From Scolanthus callimorphus (Eukaryota; Cnidaria; Anthozoa; Actiniaria; Edwardsiidae): DNA of 64,000 nucleotides. Of the stretch, positions 22,961 to 33,440 are shown piece after piece. Positions within the stretch are counted from its first letter, which is position 1. Each line of letters begins with the position of its first letter. A program made the translations under genes and the position numbers. The stretch spans positions 4,492,101-4,556,100 of the forward strand of contig CM066919.1 in assembly GCA_033964015.1 (NCBI GenBank), written 5' to 3'. The notes under the pieces are model-generated. The model searched no databases. It saw only the letters and a list, made by a program, of their open reading frames with translations, and was not told the origin of the DNA.

Positions 22961-23160
22961 GTCAAATGCTGCTTTTCCTGACAAGATACTATCTTTTAAA
23001 AGTCTTTTAAATTGTTGTATTGATTTTGTATTTTTTTTTTTTGAACTCAAGCTGCTCCAGATTTTTGGACCCCTGTAAGAAATAGAGAATTGACCTCGTC
23101 TTGTTCTTCTTAGAGATGGACGATAATCAGATGAATTCCGTGCATTAATGTGGAGCAGGG
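22961..23160 (-). pseudogene. Non-LTR reverse transcriptase C-terminal fragment
   Basis: Read on the - strand, one frame gives SSDYRPSLRRTRRGQFS then YRGPKIWSSLSS, and after a frame change in an A-run, FKRLLKDSIL. This is the typical C-terminal block of jockey/L2-like ORF2 (…YRGPKIWN.L…FK..LK). Immediately before it the frame reads NSFSLLHINARN, resembling the start of the endonuclease domain, which implies that most of ORF2 between the endonuclease start and the C-terminus is deleted. Confidence 0.7.
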
Positions 23161-23178
23161 AAAAGCTATTTAAAGGTG

Positions 23179-23560
23179 TTATGTTTTCTTGTCTATAGTG
23201 TGGTTAAATTCATTATCAAGTAAATATTTATCTTCTGGAGAATATAAGAGTTCTTCATGATTAGAGTGGTTAAGTGTATCAGTATGTTTATCATAAAGAG
23301 TGAAGGGATTAACATACAATGATTCTAGGTATTCATCCAAGTTCATACGCGTTGGTCCATAATGAATGTTGAAATCGCTATCACTTAGGTTCGAAATTGG
23401 TATACTTGAATTTACATTGCTAGAAGTTTGATCTCTATCACTTACGGGGTCAAGATTGCTGGAGTTGTTGACTTGTGAGTCAGTGCAGCTAGGATGCAAT
23501 TCGCATCCATTACAATGATTTAAACAACAGGAACAATAAATTTGCCTATCTTTTTTCTAT
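23179..23560 (-). pseudogene. Probable N-terminal part of non-LTR ORF2
   Basis: A Ser/Asp/Asn-rich frame preceded by a Cys-rich stretch (YCSCCLNHCNGCELHPSC). It lies directly downstream (on the - strand) of the ORF1-like gene and upstream of the ORF2 C-terminal fragment. Its stop at 23179 is followed, one frame away, by sequence resembling an endonuclease N-terminus. Position rather than homology supports the call. It could be unrelated sequence. Confidence 0.4.
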
Positions 23561-23852
23561 AAGGTAGGACGTTCTAAGCTCTTCTGGTTTTCCAAGTTCG
23601 GGAATATAAGAATGAATATATAAGTGATGTAATTAAGGTAAATTTTGTAATTGAATTGCAAGGCTTCAGTTTATCAAATCAAAGAGTAACAAAGCATTCT
23701 TGCGTGGTCAACGTGAATCCAGATTAGATTCCATCTGAAAAAAATGAATCTATCTGACTACTTACTACAGATTGTTATGATGAACTGGTCTAGGTCTTGG
23801 AGGTGGCGGAGTGAGTGAATTTTCTCTTGATTATTTTTGGATCTTACGTGGA

Positions 23853-24695
23853 TCACTCCGTCGGTAGTCCATAACTATGGATCTCATCTTTCGCTTTGGT
23901 GTTAATTTCCTTTATTGCTGCTAGGCGTCTTTGTGTTAAGTCTTCATTCAGTTTGATGGTGGCCTTGCTATCCCTCAGCTGTTTCTTTTTTTTCAGGATC
24001 TCCACTTTCGTGTTGTGTCGTACGAGTTTTACGATGATCTGTCGGGGTTTTGTTGGTTTCAATTCCCCCACGCGATGCGACCGACAGATATCTGCGTTAG
24101 ATAATTCTATTCCGATTTTTTCTTTTAAAGTTGAGATCACTAGCGCGTCTGTATCTTCCTTTGAGTCTACTTGTGGTATTCCATCGATCCTGATGTTGTT
24201 GCGCCTTGAGTACTGTTCAGTATCGTCAAGTTTGCTGCCTATTTTCAAGTCCACTTTCATGTTTAGATCTTGCATTGCTTCATTCATATCGAAGCCAATG
24301 CTCTCTGCGACCGCGTTCCTGAACGTCTCTGTAGATACATATCTGTCTACTGCTTCAGTGGCCATATTTTCAATTTTTTTAGTAAGGGATTTTTCGATCC
24401 AACGGTCTAACTTTTCCTCGAGCATCGGCCATAGAGAGTCTACAAATTGTGCCGCTCCATCGTTATGGGACTGTTTGGCAAGTGATGTTGGGTATTTATC
24501 AGCCTCTACGGCGCCCTCTGAGGCGAAATTGAGTTTGGTACATATTTCGTCTTTTGGCTGCATCTTCATTTGAACGTTTGGTGTACTTTTATCGTCTATT
24601 TTCTTTGTCGCTTGTGGAGTAGAATCGAGATCCATTGTGTGCTTGGTACCAATCTTGGACATGGACATGTTGTAGTCTTGTACACGGGCACACAA
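23853..24695 (-). CDS. Non-LTR retrotransposon ORF1 protein
   Basis: An intact ORF of 280 aa. Residues about 90-165 are an alpha-helical, probably coiled-coil region (LEEKLDRWIEKSLTKKIEN). This is followed by EQYSRRNNIRIDGIPQ, DICRSHRVG and PRQIIVKLVRHNTKVEILKK, the conserved blocks of the RRM-like RNA-binding domain shared by L1/L2/CR1-type ORF1 proteins, which act as RNA chaperones in the retrotransposon particle. The ORF is complete while its ORF2 is largely deleted. The Met codons at residues 10 and 12 are alternative starts. The usual ORF1 length (about 300 aa) agrees. Confidence 0.8.
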   Translation of the reverse strand: MCARVQDYNMSMSKIGTKHTMDLDSTPQATKKIDDKSTPNVQMKMQPKDEICTKLNFASEGAVEADKYPTSLAKQSHNDGAAQFVDSLWPMLEEKLDRWIEKSLTKKIENMATEAVDRYVSTETFRNAVAESIGFDMNEAMQDLNMKVDLKIGSKLDDTEQYSRRNNIRIDGIPQVDSKEDTDALVISTLKEKIGIELSNADICRSHRVGELKPTKPRQIIVKLVRHNTKVEILKKKKQLRDSKATIKLNEDLTQRRLAAIKEINTKAKDEIHSYGLPTE

Positions 24696-24739
24696 CGAGC
24701 CCCCTGGTTAAAATGTGTTTAAATTACGTATTTGGACAT

Positions 24740-25140
24740 TTTACGCACGTAGAGCATATAAATACATGTTTTAAAAGTTGCTGGCAAAAATTTAGCTGTT
24801 CCTTTTTGCCAGGATAGGGTCTCATTTTTTCCCAGCCAGCAGCTGCGTGTTAAAAAATTTCTCAGCCAGCAGGACAATTTAACTGAAAATTTTCCCAGCC
24901 AGGAGAGTAACATTACCACAGGAAGCCCGAAAAATATGGCTATCCTTAAAACGACCACTAACTAAGTGCATTTTTAAGTACTGTCACTTAAAATTTCATT
25001 TTTCAACATCCATGAGCAACTTGTGTTTCCCAGCAAAAGCGATATGCATAAATTTTGCCAGGAACCGGAGGCGATGAATTTTTGCCAGCCAGCAAGAGGC
25101 CACGATTATTTTTTGCCAGCCAGCAGCGAAAGGGGTGAGG
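24740..25140. repeat. Degenerate CCAGCCAGCAG-rich repeat
   Basis: The motif CAGCCAGCAG or close variants occurs at least seven times at irregular spacing of roughly 25-60 bp, just upstream of ORF1 on the - strand. It may be a minisatellite within the element's 5' untranslated region. No ORF is supported. Confidence 0.5.
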
Positions 25141-25532
25141 AACAGCTTTTTTGAGGAACAGCTCCGTTGAGTGCCCGTGTTGTAGCGCTCGAGGTTGCTT
25201 GGATTGTATCGGCCGTTGATTGTTATTAGAGATGGAAATATCGGTCTAAACCTTGAAAATAATTATTGCTAAGATTGTAGCATCGTAATTATTCTTTGAT
25301 TGACTTGTCCTGAAGAGGATGAAGATAGATTTTGACTTCGATACTTGGAAAATCTGGAGAGCTTATTCTAACACAGCCATCTTGCTCGGTGGTCAGAATG
25401 TTTTCAAGGACCACACCCGAGAAAACAACATTAAAAAAGGGGGAGGGGGATACATTTTTAGGAGATAGGACCAGTTTATAAGCGTTTGTGACAAAAAATG
25501 GCATTTTTTGCCAACAATTTTGTCCAAGATCA

Positions 25533-25625
25533 ATCTTGGACAAAATGTGTTGACAAAATTAAGCTCCTATTTTGAATTCACTCTCGTTGCCGTACAAGAG
25601 CTATAAGCAGACATTTCTCCCCCTC
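25533..25625 (+). repeat. Dispersed 92-bp direct repeat, copy 2
   Basis: Partner of 22621-22712. Here it is preceded by the inverse TTTTGTCCAAGATCAATCTTGGACAAAA, a 28-bp near-palindrome, suggesting that the repeat is half of a fold-back element. Confidence 0.85.
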
Positions 25626-25830
25626 GCCTGCGGCTCGTGCAATTTTGATACGTTTTGAAAAACCCACTCGTGCAAATAAATTCCAAATTGAACTCGAATT
25701 CGTCTGATTTCCTATACTATAACTTTATTACATGAGGGTAACACATTACAGTCAAGACTGCTAAACTTGTGGCCCTCTCTAAAATAAAAATTATATTAAC
25801 AATATCTACAAATATATAAGTATATTTATT

Positions 25831-26001
25831 ATTCAGCACATCGATGCACTGCCAAAATATGGTCATTGGAACGCCAATAGCTGTCTTCTGTACATGACAG
25901 CTATCCCGTCTTTGAGGGAAATATGATGTTTTGAGCACGTAAATAATACACAAAAGTCATGTTTTTCGGGGGGGGGGGGTTGTGCTATCGATGTGCTGAA
26001 T
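25831..26001. mobile_element. 171-bp TIR MITE
   Basis: Perfect 15-bp inverted ends ATTCAGCACATCGAT. The interior is AT-rich with a G10 run near the right end. Confidence 0.65.
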
Positions 26002-26178
26002 CGTCCCTCGTCGGCTAAGTATCAGACGATATTCTGCGCAATCTCGCAGGATAATGGTTAAATATATTACAATAAATTAAGACTAAATTACATATATGTT
26101 GGGATAAAAAAAGCTATGAAAATTGAATATTAAAATTTATGAGATTCTAAAGTGATCTAAGTTAAACGTCGTGGAAAA

Positions 26179-26274
26179 ATGTTGTTTTGCTGACGTTTCG
26201 AGCGTTAGCCCTTCGTCGGAGCTCCTCTTTGCTCCGACGAAGGGCTAACGCTCGAAACGTCAGCAAAACAACAT
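26179..26274. repeat. Perfect 44-bp-arm palindrome
   Basis: Arms 26179-26222 and 26231-26274 are exact inverse copies (ATGTTGTTTTGCTGACGTTT and onward to CGTCGGAGC) around the 8-nt loop TCCTCTTT. No mismatch is visible. Fold-back element of unknown class. Confidence 0.95.
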
Positions 26275-26646
26275 CTCAACCTTTGGTTGTTGTTGTTCAT
26301 ACAAAGTTGAAAATACGATTTTTTAACTGATTCCCCTGACACCAAAATTATCATAAAAATATGATTGGAAAGGAAAATAAAAAAATCCGTGACACTGTTT
26401 TGGGCCCGACTCAGGCTTATTTTAGCCCGAGCAGATTTTGAGATCGCGTCCTGGGACCGGTTCCTGAAAGGTTGGATAAAGTTATCCACGGATAAAAGTT
26501 ATCTGTTGTATAGGTTTTGTTCAGGATTTATCCGTTGGATAAGCGTTTATCCACTGATAACTCCTAACTGGCCTTCTAAGAACCAGCCCCTGGGGAATAG
26601 ATTTTGGTCAAATCTTGAGGTGTACACTTTAACGCGATAGGACGGG

Positions 26647-27010
26647 AGGAAAATAGCTTATTGTTTGTAAAATTGGTATCATTTACTTTGAAGTGGTAAG
26701 TTCATTACTTCAGCTGGAAGATAGGCATTCTTTAGGCTTTAAAACAAAACGTAGTGAGTTTTGACGTGCCGCCGCCGGTGTTTCAATGTTTTTATTCACA
26801 ATCACAAAACGCTTAAATACAGACCACCGGAAGTTACTCAGCATACCTATACAGGCCAGAACTGGGACGTCATCAATAGTATTAAAGTAGATATTACGTT
26901 ACTTACATACATACCATCAGTGCTTATACAGTTGGAGCACATACCAGACACCACCGGACGTTGGTCCGCATACCAAATATAGGGCCTAATTCTGTCCCTG
27001 TAAGTACTAT
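26647..27010. repeat. Duplicated 3' flank of the UGT locus (left copy)
   Basis: This stretch matches the flank of the intact UGT at 40590-40890 (shared GTTTTTTTATTCACAA, CCTATACAGGCCAGAACT and RGGCCTAATTYKGTCCCTG). Its first bases also match 39605-39640. It shows that the duplication took flanking DNA together with the gene. Confidence 0.8.
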
Positions 27011-28027
27011 TAGCAGGTCAGGACAGAGCATCTCGAATGATCCCCTGACAATTGACAAAATCTCTCATTGCTGAAGAACAAACAGTACAATTCGGAGATT
27101 CCATTAATTATTTAATTGTATCCAACGAAGAGTAATAGAGTCTAGAGTAGAATGTCCTGAATAGTTTTTCAATATAAGAATAAAGTCAAGTAAAACAAAT
27201 TGACAAAAATTGCTTCTCTTCCACTAAGGTGCAGGATTGCGGTTTCTCAAAATATCATGATTGTATATCATCAAATTGATAAATGATATTATGAAATTTG
27301 AGTGATATTTTGGTGATAATCTCAAATTTCAACGATTTGCACTTTGCATATCAAAATATCATTATCAATGATATTATCATGATGTTACTGTTGTATATTT
27401 TTTTATTGCAGTTCTCAAATTATCCGATATCATATCACTATCATATTCTGATAATCTCATGATATGTCACTATCATTATTTAACAAATGAGTTGGAAAAT
27501 CTCAACTAAGCATTTTCAAAATATCATTATCATAAAGTGATTGTTTTTCCCCATGTCTCAAATTATCATTATCAAAAAATAATAGCAAATTATCATTATC
27601 AAATCTCAGTCAAGTGATTAAGCAGCCAAGATGTGTTGAAGCCAGAGTGATATTGTGATATATCATGAGATTATCAAACTGCCCTATATTATGTAAATAT
27701 CTCAATTTTAGTTCTGAGAATATCATGATTATCAGATAATCACGAACTTGTGTGATATATCACGATAATATCAAATAACCACATTCTCCATTTTCAGTCC
27801 TCTCAGTTAGTATTTTATTATCATAAAGTTATGATAGCCAGGCACGTTCTTGACAAGCCCTATAGAAGTCCAGCAGGCCTAGGGTTGCAACCATTTGGCA
27901 AAAAGGTGCAATAAAATAATCAAAGAAACAGATAAGCTTCAGCTCACTATTTAATTTCTTTCGGGTTTACAAGTGAACATGTTCCACACAAATGCCTCTA
28001 GTTCATTCTCAAGGTCAGAGTTGAAAC

Positions 28028-28962
28028 AGTCATTCACAAAACTCGTTCTACAAATGCGCAGGAAAGAACTCAGTTCACTCATAGTCTTGTTGTACAAATG
28101 CGCCGAAAAGAAATAGTTCACTATACACATAGCCTCGTTCTACAAATGAACAGGAAAGAACTAGTTCTTTACACACATAGCCTCGTTCTACAAATGCGCT
28201 GGAAAGAACTAATTCTCTATACACATAACCTCGTTCTACAAATGCGCATAACCTCGTTCTATAAATGCGCTTGGCAGAACTAGTTCTCTATACACATATC
28301 CTCGCTCTACAAATGCGCAGGAAAGAAGTAAATCTAAACACATAGCCTCGTTCTACAAATGCGCTGGAAAGAACTAGTTCTCTATACACATAACCTCGTT
28401 CTACAAATGCGCAGGAAAGAACTAGTTCTCTATACACAGTGTCGTTCTACAAATGCGCAGGAAAGAACTAGTTCACTATACATATAGCCTCGTTCTATAA
28501 ATGCGCTTGACAGAACTAGTTCTCTATACACATAGCCTCGTTCTATAAATGCGCTTCAAAGAACTAGTTCTCTATACACATATTCTCTTTCTACAAATGC
28601 GCAGGAAAGAACTTGTTCTCTATACACATACCCGCATTCTACAAATGCGCAGGAAATAACTAGTTCACTATCACATAGCCTCGTTCTATAAATGCGCTTG
28701 GCAGAACTAGTTCTCTATACACATAGCCTCGTTCTACACATGCGCAGAAAAGAACTAGTTCTCTATACACATATCCTCGCTCTACAAATGTGCAGGAAAG
28801 AAGTAAATCTAATCAAAAAGCCTCGTTTTACAAATGCGCTAAACAACTAGTTCTCTATACACATAACCTCGTTCTACAAATGCGCAGGAAAGAACTAGTT
28901 CTCTATACACATAGTCTCGTTCTACAAATGCGCAGGAAAGAACTAGTTCTCTATACACATAG
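28028..28962 (+). repeat. 48-50 bp minisatellite, left block
   Basis: Head-to-tail copies of approximately CTAGTTCTCTATACACATAG then CCTCGTTCTACAAATGCGCAGGAAAGAA. Variants have TATAAATGCGCTTGACAG. AACTAGTT forms a perfect palindrome at the monomer junction. ORFs in it (ELVLYTHSLVLQM) are repeat translations. Confidence 0.95.
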
Positions 28963-29674
28963 CTCAGGTAGATTAAGGCATGGGTCAATACTTAATTTTG
29001 CCCTAAAACTTAGGGGGGTGGTCAACTCTTTTGGAAAATGCATATATCAAGAGAATAACTTGTCCATAACATCGGTATGGATAACACTTCAATAAAAATA
29101 ATGTCCACTCTTCATCAATTCATCACGTGACCTATCAAATTTCTTAACACCAAAAATTCGAAATGTCAACATATTTTTCAAAAAATCCGAGTCCTAAACG
29201 CAAGTTTTCTTGAAACTTTTTCTTATGAATAGATTAAGGGCATGAACATTTGAAACTTGTCATCTGGACATTTGAAGATTTTTCTAAAATACGTGAAATA
29301 TTCACGTATTATATTTTTCAGGGGACTGGGTCGAGTAAGTAATTATTTAATTTCTAAGTTAGAATAAATAAAGTCCTAATTATCCAGATGCAGTTGTGAA
29401 GGCATTGCTATTAGACACCTTAAAAGGTAAAACGTGTTTACGTTCAATGAGGTTTTCAACTCGGAATTTTAAGCCAAAACATTTTGGAAGTGATACTTGC
29501 GTGACACTAGAAGGTTAAATGTCACACACCCAAGGTCTCCGTTGACGTCATCATTTTATGCAAAGTAACAAATATCGAAACTTTCATGAAGCAAGACACA
29601 TCATAAACAACATTTTAACCACCCGCTCAACTTTTTCTTAAGGATGATGAGACCCATGCCTTAATCTCCCTGAG
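28963..29674. mobile_element. 712-bp TIR element inserted in the minisatellite
   Basis: The left end CTCAGGTAGATTAAGGCATG and the right end are inverse copies over 24 bp with one mismatch. The insertion interrupts a monomer, and the dinucleotide AG is duplicated (28961-28962 and 29675-29676), restoring CACATAGCCTCG if removed. The interior has no convincing ORF. Confidence 0.88.
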
Positions 29675-29676
29675 AG

Positions 29677-31430
29677 CCTCGTTCTATAAATGCGCAGGAA
29701 AGAACTAGTTCTCTATAGACATGGCCTCTTTCTATAAATACGCTTGACAGAACTAGTTCTCTATACACAGTCTCGTTCTACAAATGCGCAGCCAAGAACT
29801 AGTTCTCTACACACATACCCGCATTCTACAAATGCGCAGGAAAGAACTAGTTCACTATACACATAGCCTCGTTCTATAAATGCGCTTGACAGAACTAGTT
29901 CATTATACACGTAGCCTCGTTCTATAAATGCGCTTGAAAGAACTAGTTCTCTATACACATAGTCTCGTTCTACAAATGCGCAGGAAAGAACTAGTTCACT
30001 ATCACATAGCCTCGTTCTATAAAGGCTGGTTTCCATATAGTCGTATCTGTCGTATCTGTCTCATCAGTCAACCGTGAAACAAAAGAATAATTCCAATTTC
30101 TATTGTTTCACGGTCGACTGATGAGACAGATACGACAGATACGACTATATGGAAACCAGCCTTAAATGCGCTTGACAGAACTAGTTCTCTATACACATAG
30201 CCTCGTTCTACAAATGCGCAGAAAAGAACTAGTTCTCTATACACATATCCTCGCTCTACAAATGCGCAGGAAAGAACTAGCTCTAAACACATAGCCTCAT
30301 TTTACAAATGCGCTGGAAACAACTAGTTCTCTATACACATAACCTCGTTCTACAAATGCGCAGGAAAAAACTAGTTCTCTATACACAGTCTCGTTCTACA
30401 AATGCGCTTGACAGAACTAGCTCTCTATACACATAGCCTCGTTCTATAAATGCGCTAGAAAGAACTAGTTCTCTATACACAGTCTCGTTCTACAAATGCG
30501 CAAGCAAGAACTAGTTCTCTACACACATACCCGCATTCTACAAATGCGCAGGAAAGAACTAGTTCACAAATAGTGAACTACACATAGCCTCGTTCTATAA
30601 ATGCGCTTGACAGAACTAGTTGTCTATACACATAGCCTCGTTCTATAAATGCGCTTGAAAGAACTAGTTCTCTATACACATAGCCTCGTTCTACAAATGC
30701 GCATGAAAGAACACACATAGCCTTGTTCTACAAAGGCGCAGGAAAGAACTAGTTCTCTATACACATAGTCTCCTTCTACAAATGCGCAGGAAAGAACACA
30801 CATACTCTCGTTCTACAAATGCGCAGGCAAGAACTAGTCCTCTACACACAGCCTCATTCTACAAATGCGCAGGAAAGAACTAGTTCTCTATACACAGTCT
30901 CGTTCTACAAATGCGCAGGAAAGAACTAGTTATTTACACACATAGCCTCGTTCTACAAATGCGCAGGAAGGAACTAGTTCTCTACACACACACAGTCTCG
31001 TTTTATAAATGCGCTTGACAGAACATAGTTCTCTACACACATAACCTACTTCTACAAATGCACAGTAAAGAACTAGTTCTCTATACACATAGCCTTGACC
31101 TACAATGCGCAGGAAAGAACACACATAGCCTTGTTCTACAAATGCGCAGGAAAGAACTAGTTCTCTATACACACAGTCTCGTTCTACAAGTGTGCAGGCA
31201 AGCACCAGTTCTCTACACACATAGACTCCTTCTACAAATGCGCAGGAAAGAACTAGTTCTCAGTTCTCTATACACATAGCCTCGTTCTACAAAATGCGCC
31301 GGAAAGAATTAGTTCACTATACATATAGCCTCATTCTATAAATGCGCAGGAGAGAACTATAGAAAAAAAAAGCTTACTATTGCACATTGCCTCGTTCTAC
31401 AAATGCGCAGGAAAGAACCTCTTTGCTCAT
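29677..31430 (+). repeat. 48-50 bp minisatellite, right block
   Basis: Continuation of the 28028 array, interrupted by a nested 140-bp MITE at 30023-30162. Towards 30700-31300 the monomers become shorter, with local deletions. Several - strand ORFs here (RELVLSCAFVERGYVY) are repeat translations. Confidence 0.95.
30023..30162. mobile_element. 140-bp fold-back MITE with TAA target duplication
   Basis: AGGCTGGTTTCCATATAGTC and its inverse form about 58-bp arms. TAA at 30020-30022 and 30163-30165 flank the element, and deleting it restores a normal monomer (TATAAATGCGC). The TWA-type 3-bp duplication is typical of PIF/Harbinger-class elements. Confidence 0.88.
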
Positions 31431-31639
31431 AGCATTTTTCTACAACTCAGCAGAAGAAAAATAGTTGGCTCTTTCTTCTGGATAAATTGGAGTCAGAATA
31501 TAAAGCCTTATAACCAGGGTATTAATTACCGTGCTCATATCCTTGGCTAATGGAAGTCAGAATGTGAAGCCTTATAACCAAGGTACTACCGTATTTATTT
31601 ATTTATCTAGTTCTCATTAAATAGGAAGAAAATTAACCT

Positions 31640-32310
31640 CATTAAACATTTTGATAATATCATGATATATCACCCTCAAGGCCCTAGGAAGAAAATTGCC
31701 CTCATTAAATATTCTGATAATATCATGATATATCACTCTCTCAAAGCCCTAGGAAGAAAAAGTGACCTCATTAAATATTCTGATAATATCATGATATATC
31801 ACTCTCTCAAAGCCCTAGGAAGAAAAGTGACCTCATTAAATATTCTGATAATATCATGATATATCACCCTCAAGGCCCTAGGAAGAAAATTGCCCTCATT
31901 AAATATTCTGATAATATCATGATATATCACTCTCTCAAAGCCCTAGGAAGAAAAAGTGACCTCATTAAATATTCTGATAATATCATGATATATCACTCTC
32001 TCAAAGCCCTAGGAAGAAAAAGTGACCTCATTAAATATTCTGATAATATCATGATATATCACTCTCTCAAGGCCCTTGGAAGAAAAATGACTTCATTAAA
32101 TATTCTGATAATATCATGATTTATCACTATATCATGGGCATTAGAAGAAATTCTTAGCTAATTAAATATTCTGATAATATCATGATTTATCACTATATCA
32201 TGGGCATTAGAAGAAATTGTTAGATAATTAAATATTCTGATAATATCATGATTTATCACTATATCATGGACCTTAGGAGAAATTCTTCCTTAATTCATTA
32301 TTCTGATAAT
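31640..32310 (+). repeat. 62-66 bp satellite, about ten copies
   Basis: Copies of approximately ATTAAATATTCTGATAATAT then CATGATATATCACTCTCTCAAAGCCCTAGGAAGAAAA. The leading AT palindrome is the same ATATCATGATAT motif seen at 27250-27840. The last three copies diverge. Confidence 0.95.
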
Positions 32311-32496
32311 ATCATGATAAGCAGGTGATTATATGATAAAAACCCTTTACTGAATATCAAAAAATCAACCCCTTATCAGACCAGTGATATATCATGATAT
32401 TATGTGCCTAGTATACAAAAAACATATAAGAAATATCATGATATATCACATTTTGATAAATAGCCTTGATATAATGATAAATGCAATCCTGCACCT

Positions 32497-33316
32497 CTCT
32501 CAAGAACGGCTAGCATGAATAGCATGACGTCGATAAGGTATAACTGAATGACGGACAAGTGATCCATTTCAGTACGAAAGTGACGAGCGCCGTCAGTTTT
32601 GATTCCGTACTCGACCCAGTCCGCCGCAAGTTTGACGCACCCTTCCCGTCCACCACATCCGGGTATCCTCATTTTCTTGGAAACTCGCTTGGCGTTTTCT
32701 CGGTACGATTTTTGGTTTAGTATTGTGACAACTGCTGCTGTAAGATCGTCAGCATTGAGGGTATTGAACTTGATTATCTCTGCCGTTCCCGAGTCTTTAA
32801 GGTCTTGGGCGTTTATAAACTGATCGCCAAAAATGGGAACGGCAACCACAGGCACCCCGTGGTAAGCAGCCTCCAGCATGCCATTCATTCCACATTGAGA
32901 GACAAAGAGCTTCACCTTAGGATGACCTAGAAGATCATTTTGTGGAATCCATGGGAATATATTGGTGTTGTTCCAAACAGGTCATCAAAGCGAGTAAAGT
33001 CCACCATCTCGTTGACTATTGTATCCTTGAAAAGATCTTCTACATCGGATTCTTCAAAGATTGTATTATATACTTGCACGTCGTAGTTTGGTAGTAGCTT
33101 TTTGAAGTACCTCTCCTCGTACTTGGGAATCACGAGTGTGTATTTGTAGCCTCGTCGAGCGAGTTCTATCCCGAGTTTTGAGAGGACTCTGCCGTGACTT
33201 ATTCCACCGATTGGCATCCCAAGGATGTGAGTTGCGTTCGTTGTAGAGTATGATATGGCAAGGGGGATAAGCAACCATACAGCGAGCTCCTTTGATTTCA
33301 TTCTTTGAGTCTTCAC
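32497..33316 (-). pseudogene. UDP-glucuronosyltransferase, internally deleted copy
   Basis: The 5' half (33316 to 32970) encodes a signal-peptide-like start and the UGT N-terminal domain with the catalytic-His region GISHGRV. It stops matching at FDDLFG. The next bases jump to NIFPWIPQNDLLGHP of the C-terminal domain, then KLFVSQCGMNG and the rest of the UGT signature, ending near LFMLAVLERGAG before repeat DNA. Compared with the intact copy at 40944-42491, about 673 bp are missing (between positions equivalent to 42162 and 41489) with a 2-bp AA overlap. The loss is not a multiple of three, so the frame is broken; the His-Cys-Gly of the signature is SQCG here instead of SHCG. The transmembrane tail is also lost. 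Confidence 0.9.
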
Positions 33317-33440
33317 GGATCTCTTTGATAGCTATGTTACGTACAAGGCTGTATCAAGCAAATATCAGACGCTTGTAACTTTCAGTGCGATATTAGTAGG
33401 AGATATCGCAATATAGCACATGCAGCACAGGTCAAGAAAT

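Larger units (their letters stand above)
27228..32495. mobile_element. 5.3-kb repeat-filled structure with 13-bp inverted ends
   Basis: GGTGCAGGATTGC at 27228-27240 is repeated in perfect inverse at 32483-32495. Just inside both ends lies AT-rich sequence full of ATATCATGAT-type palindromes (27250-27840 and 31640-32480). Between them is a 48-bp minisatellite with two nested insertions. There is no transposase ORF. It abuts the 3' end of the broken UGT copy. No clear target duplication was found, and the right 13-mer overlaps a position where the intact UGT has the partly similar GGTGCTGGCTTAG, so the ends could be coincidental in part. Confidence 0.6.

Noticed and set aside
22621..25625. LTR retrotransposon reading of the 92-bp direct repeats
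   Set aside because: No TG...CA ends, primer site, protease or integrase; the ORFs between are of non-LTR type.
28098..31280. ORFs with ELVLYTHSLVLQM or RELVLSCAFVERGYV repeats on both strands
   Set aside because: Products of the 48-bp minisatellite; no start context, and they continue only while the repeat is a multiple of three.
28028..31430. CRISPR-like regular repeats
   Set aside because: The units abut with no variable spacers, and the genome is eukaryotic; it is a minisatellite.
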